Positions 63,940-64,000 of a DNA stretch of 64,000 bases are shown here, in pieces (position 1 is the first letter of the stretch; every line of letters starts with the position of its first letter). Location: positions 1-64,000 of the forward strand of contig CANMKK010000010.1 of the NCBI GenBank assembly GCA_947498455.1, given 5' to 3'. Source of the DNA: an uncultured Aquimarina sp. (lineage in GTDB: Bacteria; Bacteroidota; Bacteroidia; Flavobacteriales; Flavobacteriaceae). The notes under the pieces are model-generated. The model did no database searches, was not told where the DNA came from, and saw only the letters and a list, made by a program, of their open reading frames with translations. The position numbers were made by a program, and so were the translations under genes.

Positions 63940-64000
63940 TACCATAAGATTATAAAACAATATATGAATCATTTTTACACACACAATATTATGAATTTAC

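Overview
The window reads as chromosome of a marine-type flavobacterium (Bacteroidota, Flavobacteriaceae; the genus is not determined here). The evidence is strong A+T richness, two proteins with type IX secretion (T9SS) C-terminal sorting domains (13247-14914 and 41323-45024), Bacteroidota-style promoters (TTG, about 20 bp, TAnnTTTG), GSCFA, choice-of-anchor I, AGCS and LytTR/propeller-kinase families, and flavobacterial palindromic repeats. No rRNA, tRNA or CRISPR was seen.

Region 1 (1-13006, minus strand) is a phenylacetyl-CoA catabolic operon: paaE-A-B-C-D-G-H-I-J-Z plus an extra crotonase, headed by a TetR-type regulator with a perfect 20-bp palindromic operator over the paaE promoter. 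Its 3' half is littered with a roughly 103-bp A+T-rich repeat filling intergenic gaps, and with two genes of the four-helix-bundle (23S rRNA intervening sequence) family, one apparently inserted between paaH and paaI. Phenylalanine 4-monooxygenase lies just beyond (15284-17044), next to a T9SS-secreted serine protease.

Region 2 (17429-31641) is the accessory highlight. A LexA/CI-like S24 repressor faces a leftward operon encoding a hidden 51-aa HTH-like protein, an 1148-aa protein of unknown family and an 863-aa protein with membrane helices and a C-terminal cytidine-deaminase-like toxin domain followed by a SUKH immunity protein. Downstream is an array of orphan toxin-tip/immunity cassettes (YwqJ-like deaminase with YwqK-like antitoxin, a frameshifted SUKH gene, an unknown tip) separated by composite hairpin repeats. 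Then come phage-fibre-like small genes and a holin/endolysin pair. Similar TGTAAAATGTT elements occur at the repressor promoter and near the two downstream promoters. No capsid, tail, portal, terminase or integrase is present, so the working model is a repressor-controlled, lysis-released polymorphic toxin island rather than a prophage.

Region 3 (32194-57714) is mainly chromosomal housekeeping: lipoprotein, GSCFA, alaS, M23 peptidase, CapA, MerR, Crp/Fnr with DoxX, a large T9SS protein, the GTPases Der and Era, a choice-of-anchor I lipoprotein, a PorE-like OmpA protein, a LipL32-family secreted protein, an AGCS symporter, a SpoU methylase and aldose 1-epimerase.

Region 4 (58002-64000) carries a propeller/LytS-type sensor kinase with its LytTR response regulator, then a protein that looks like a stand-alone insecticidal delta-endotoxin N-terminal (pore-forming) domain, and finally a clear promoter for a gene that runs off the window.
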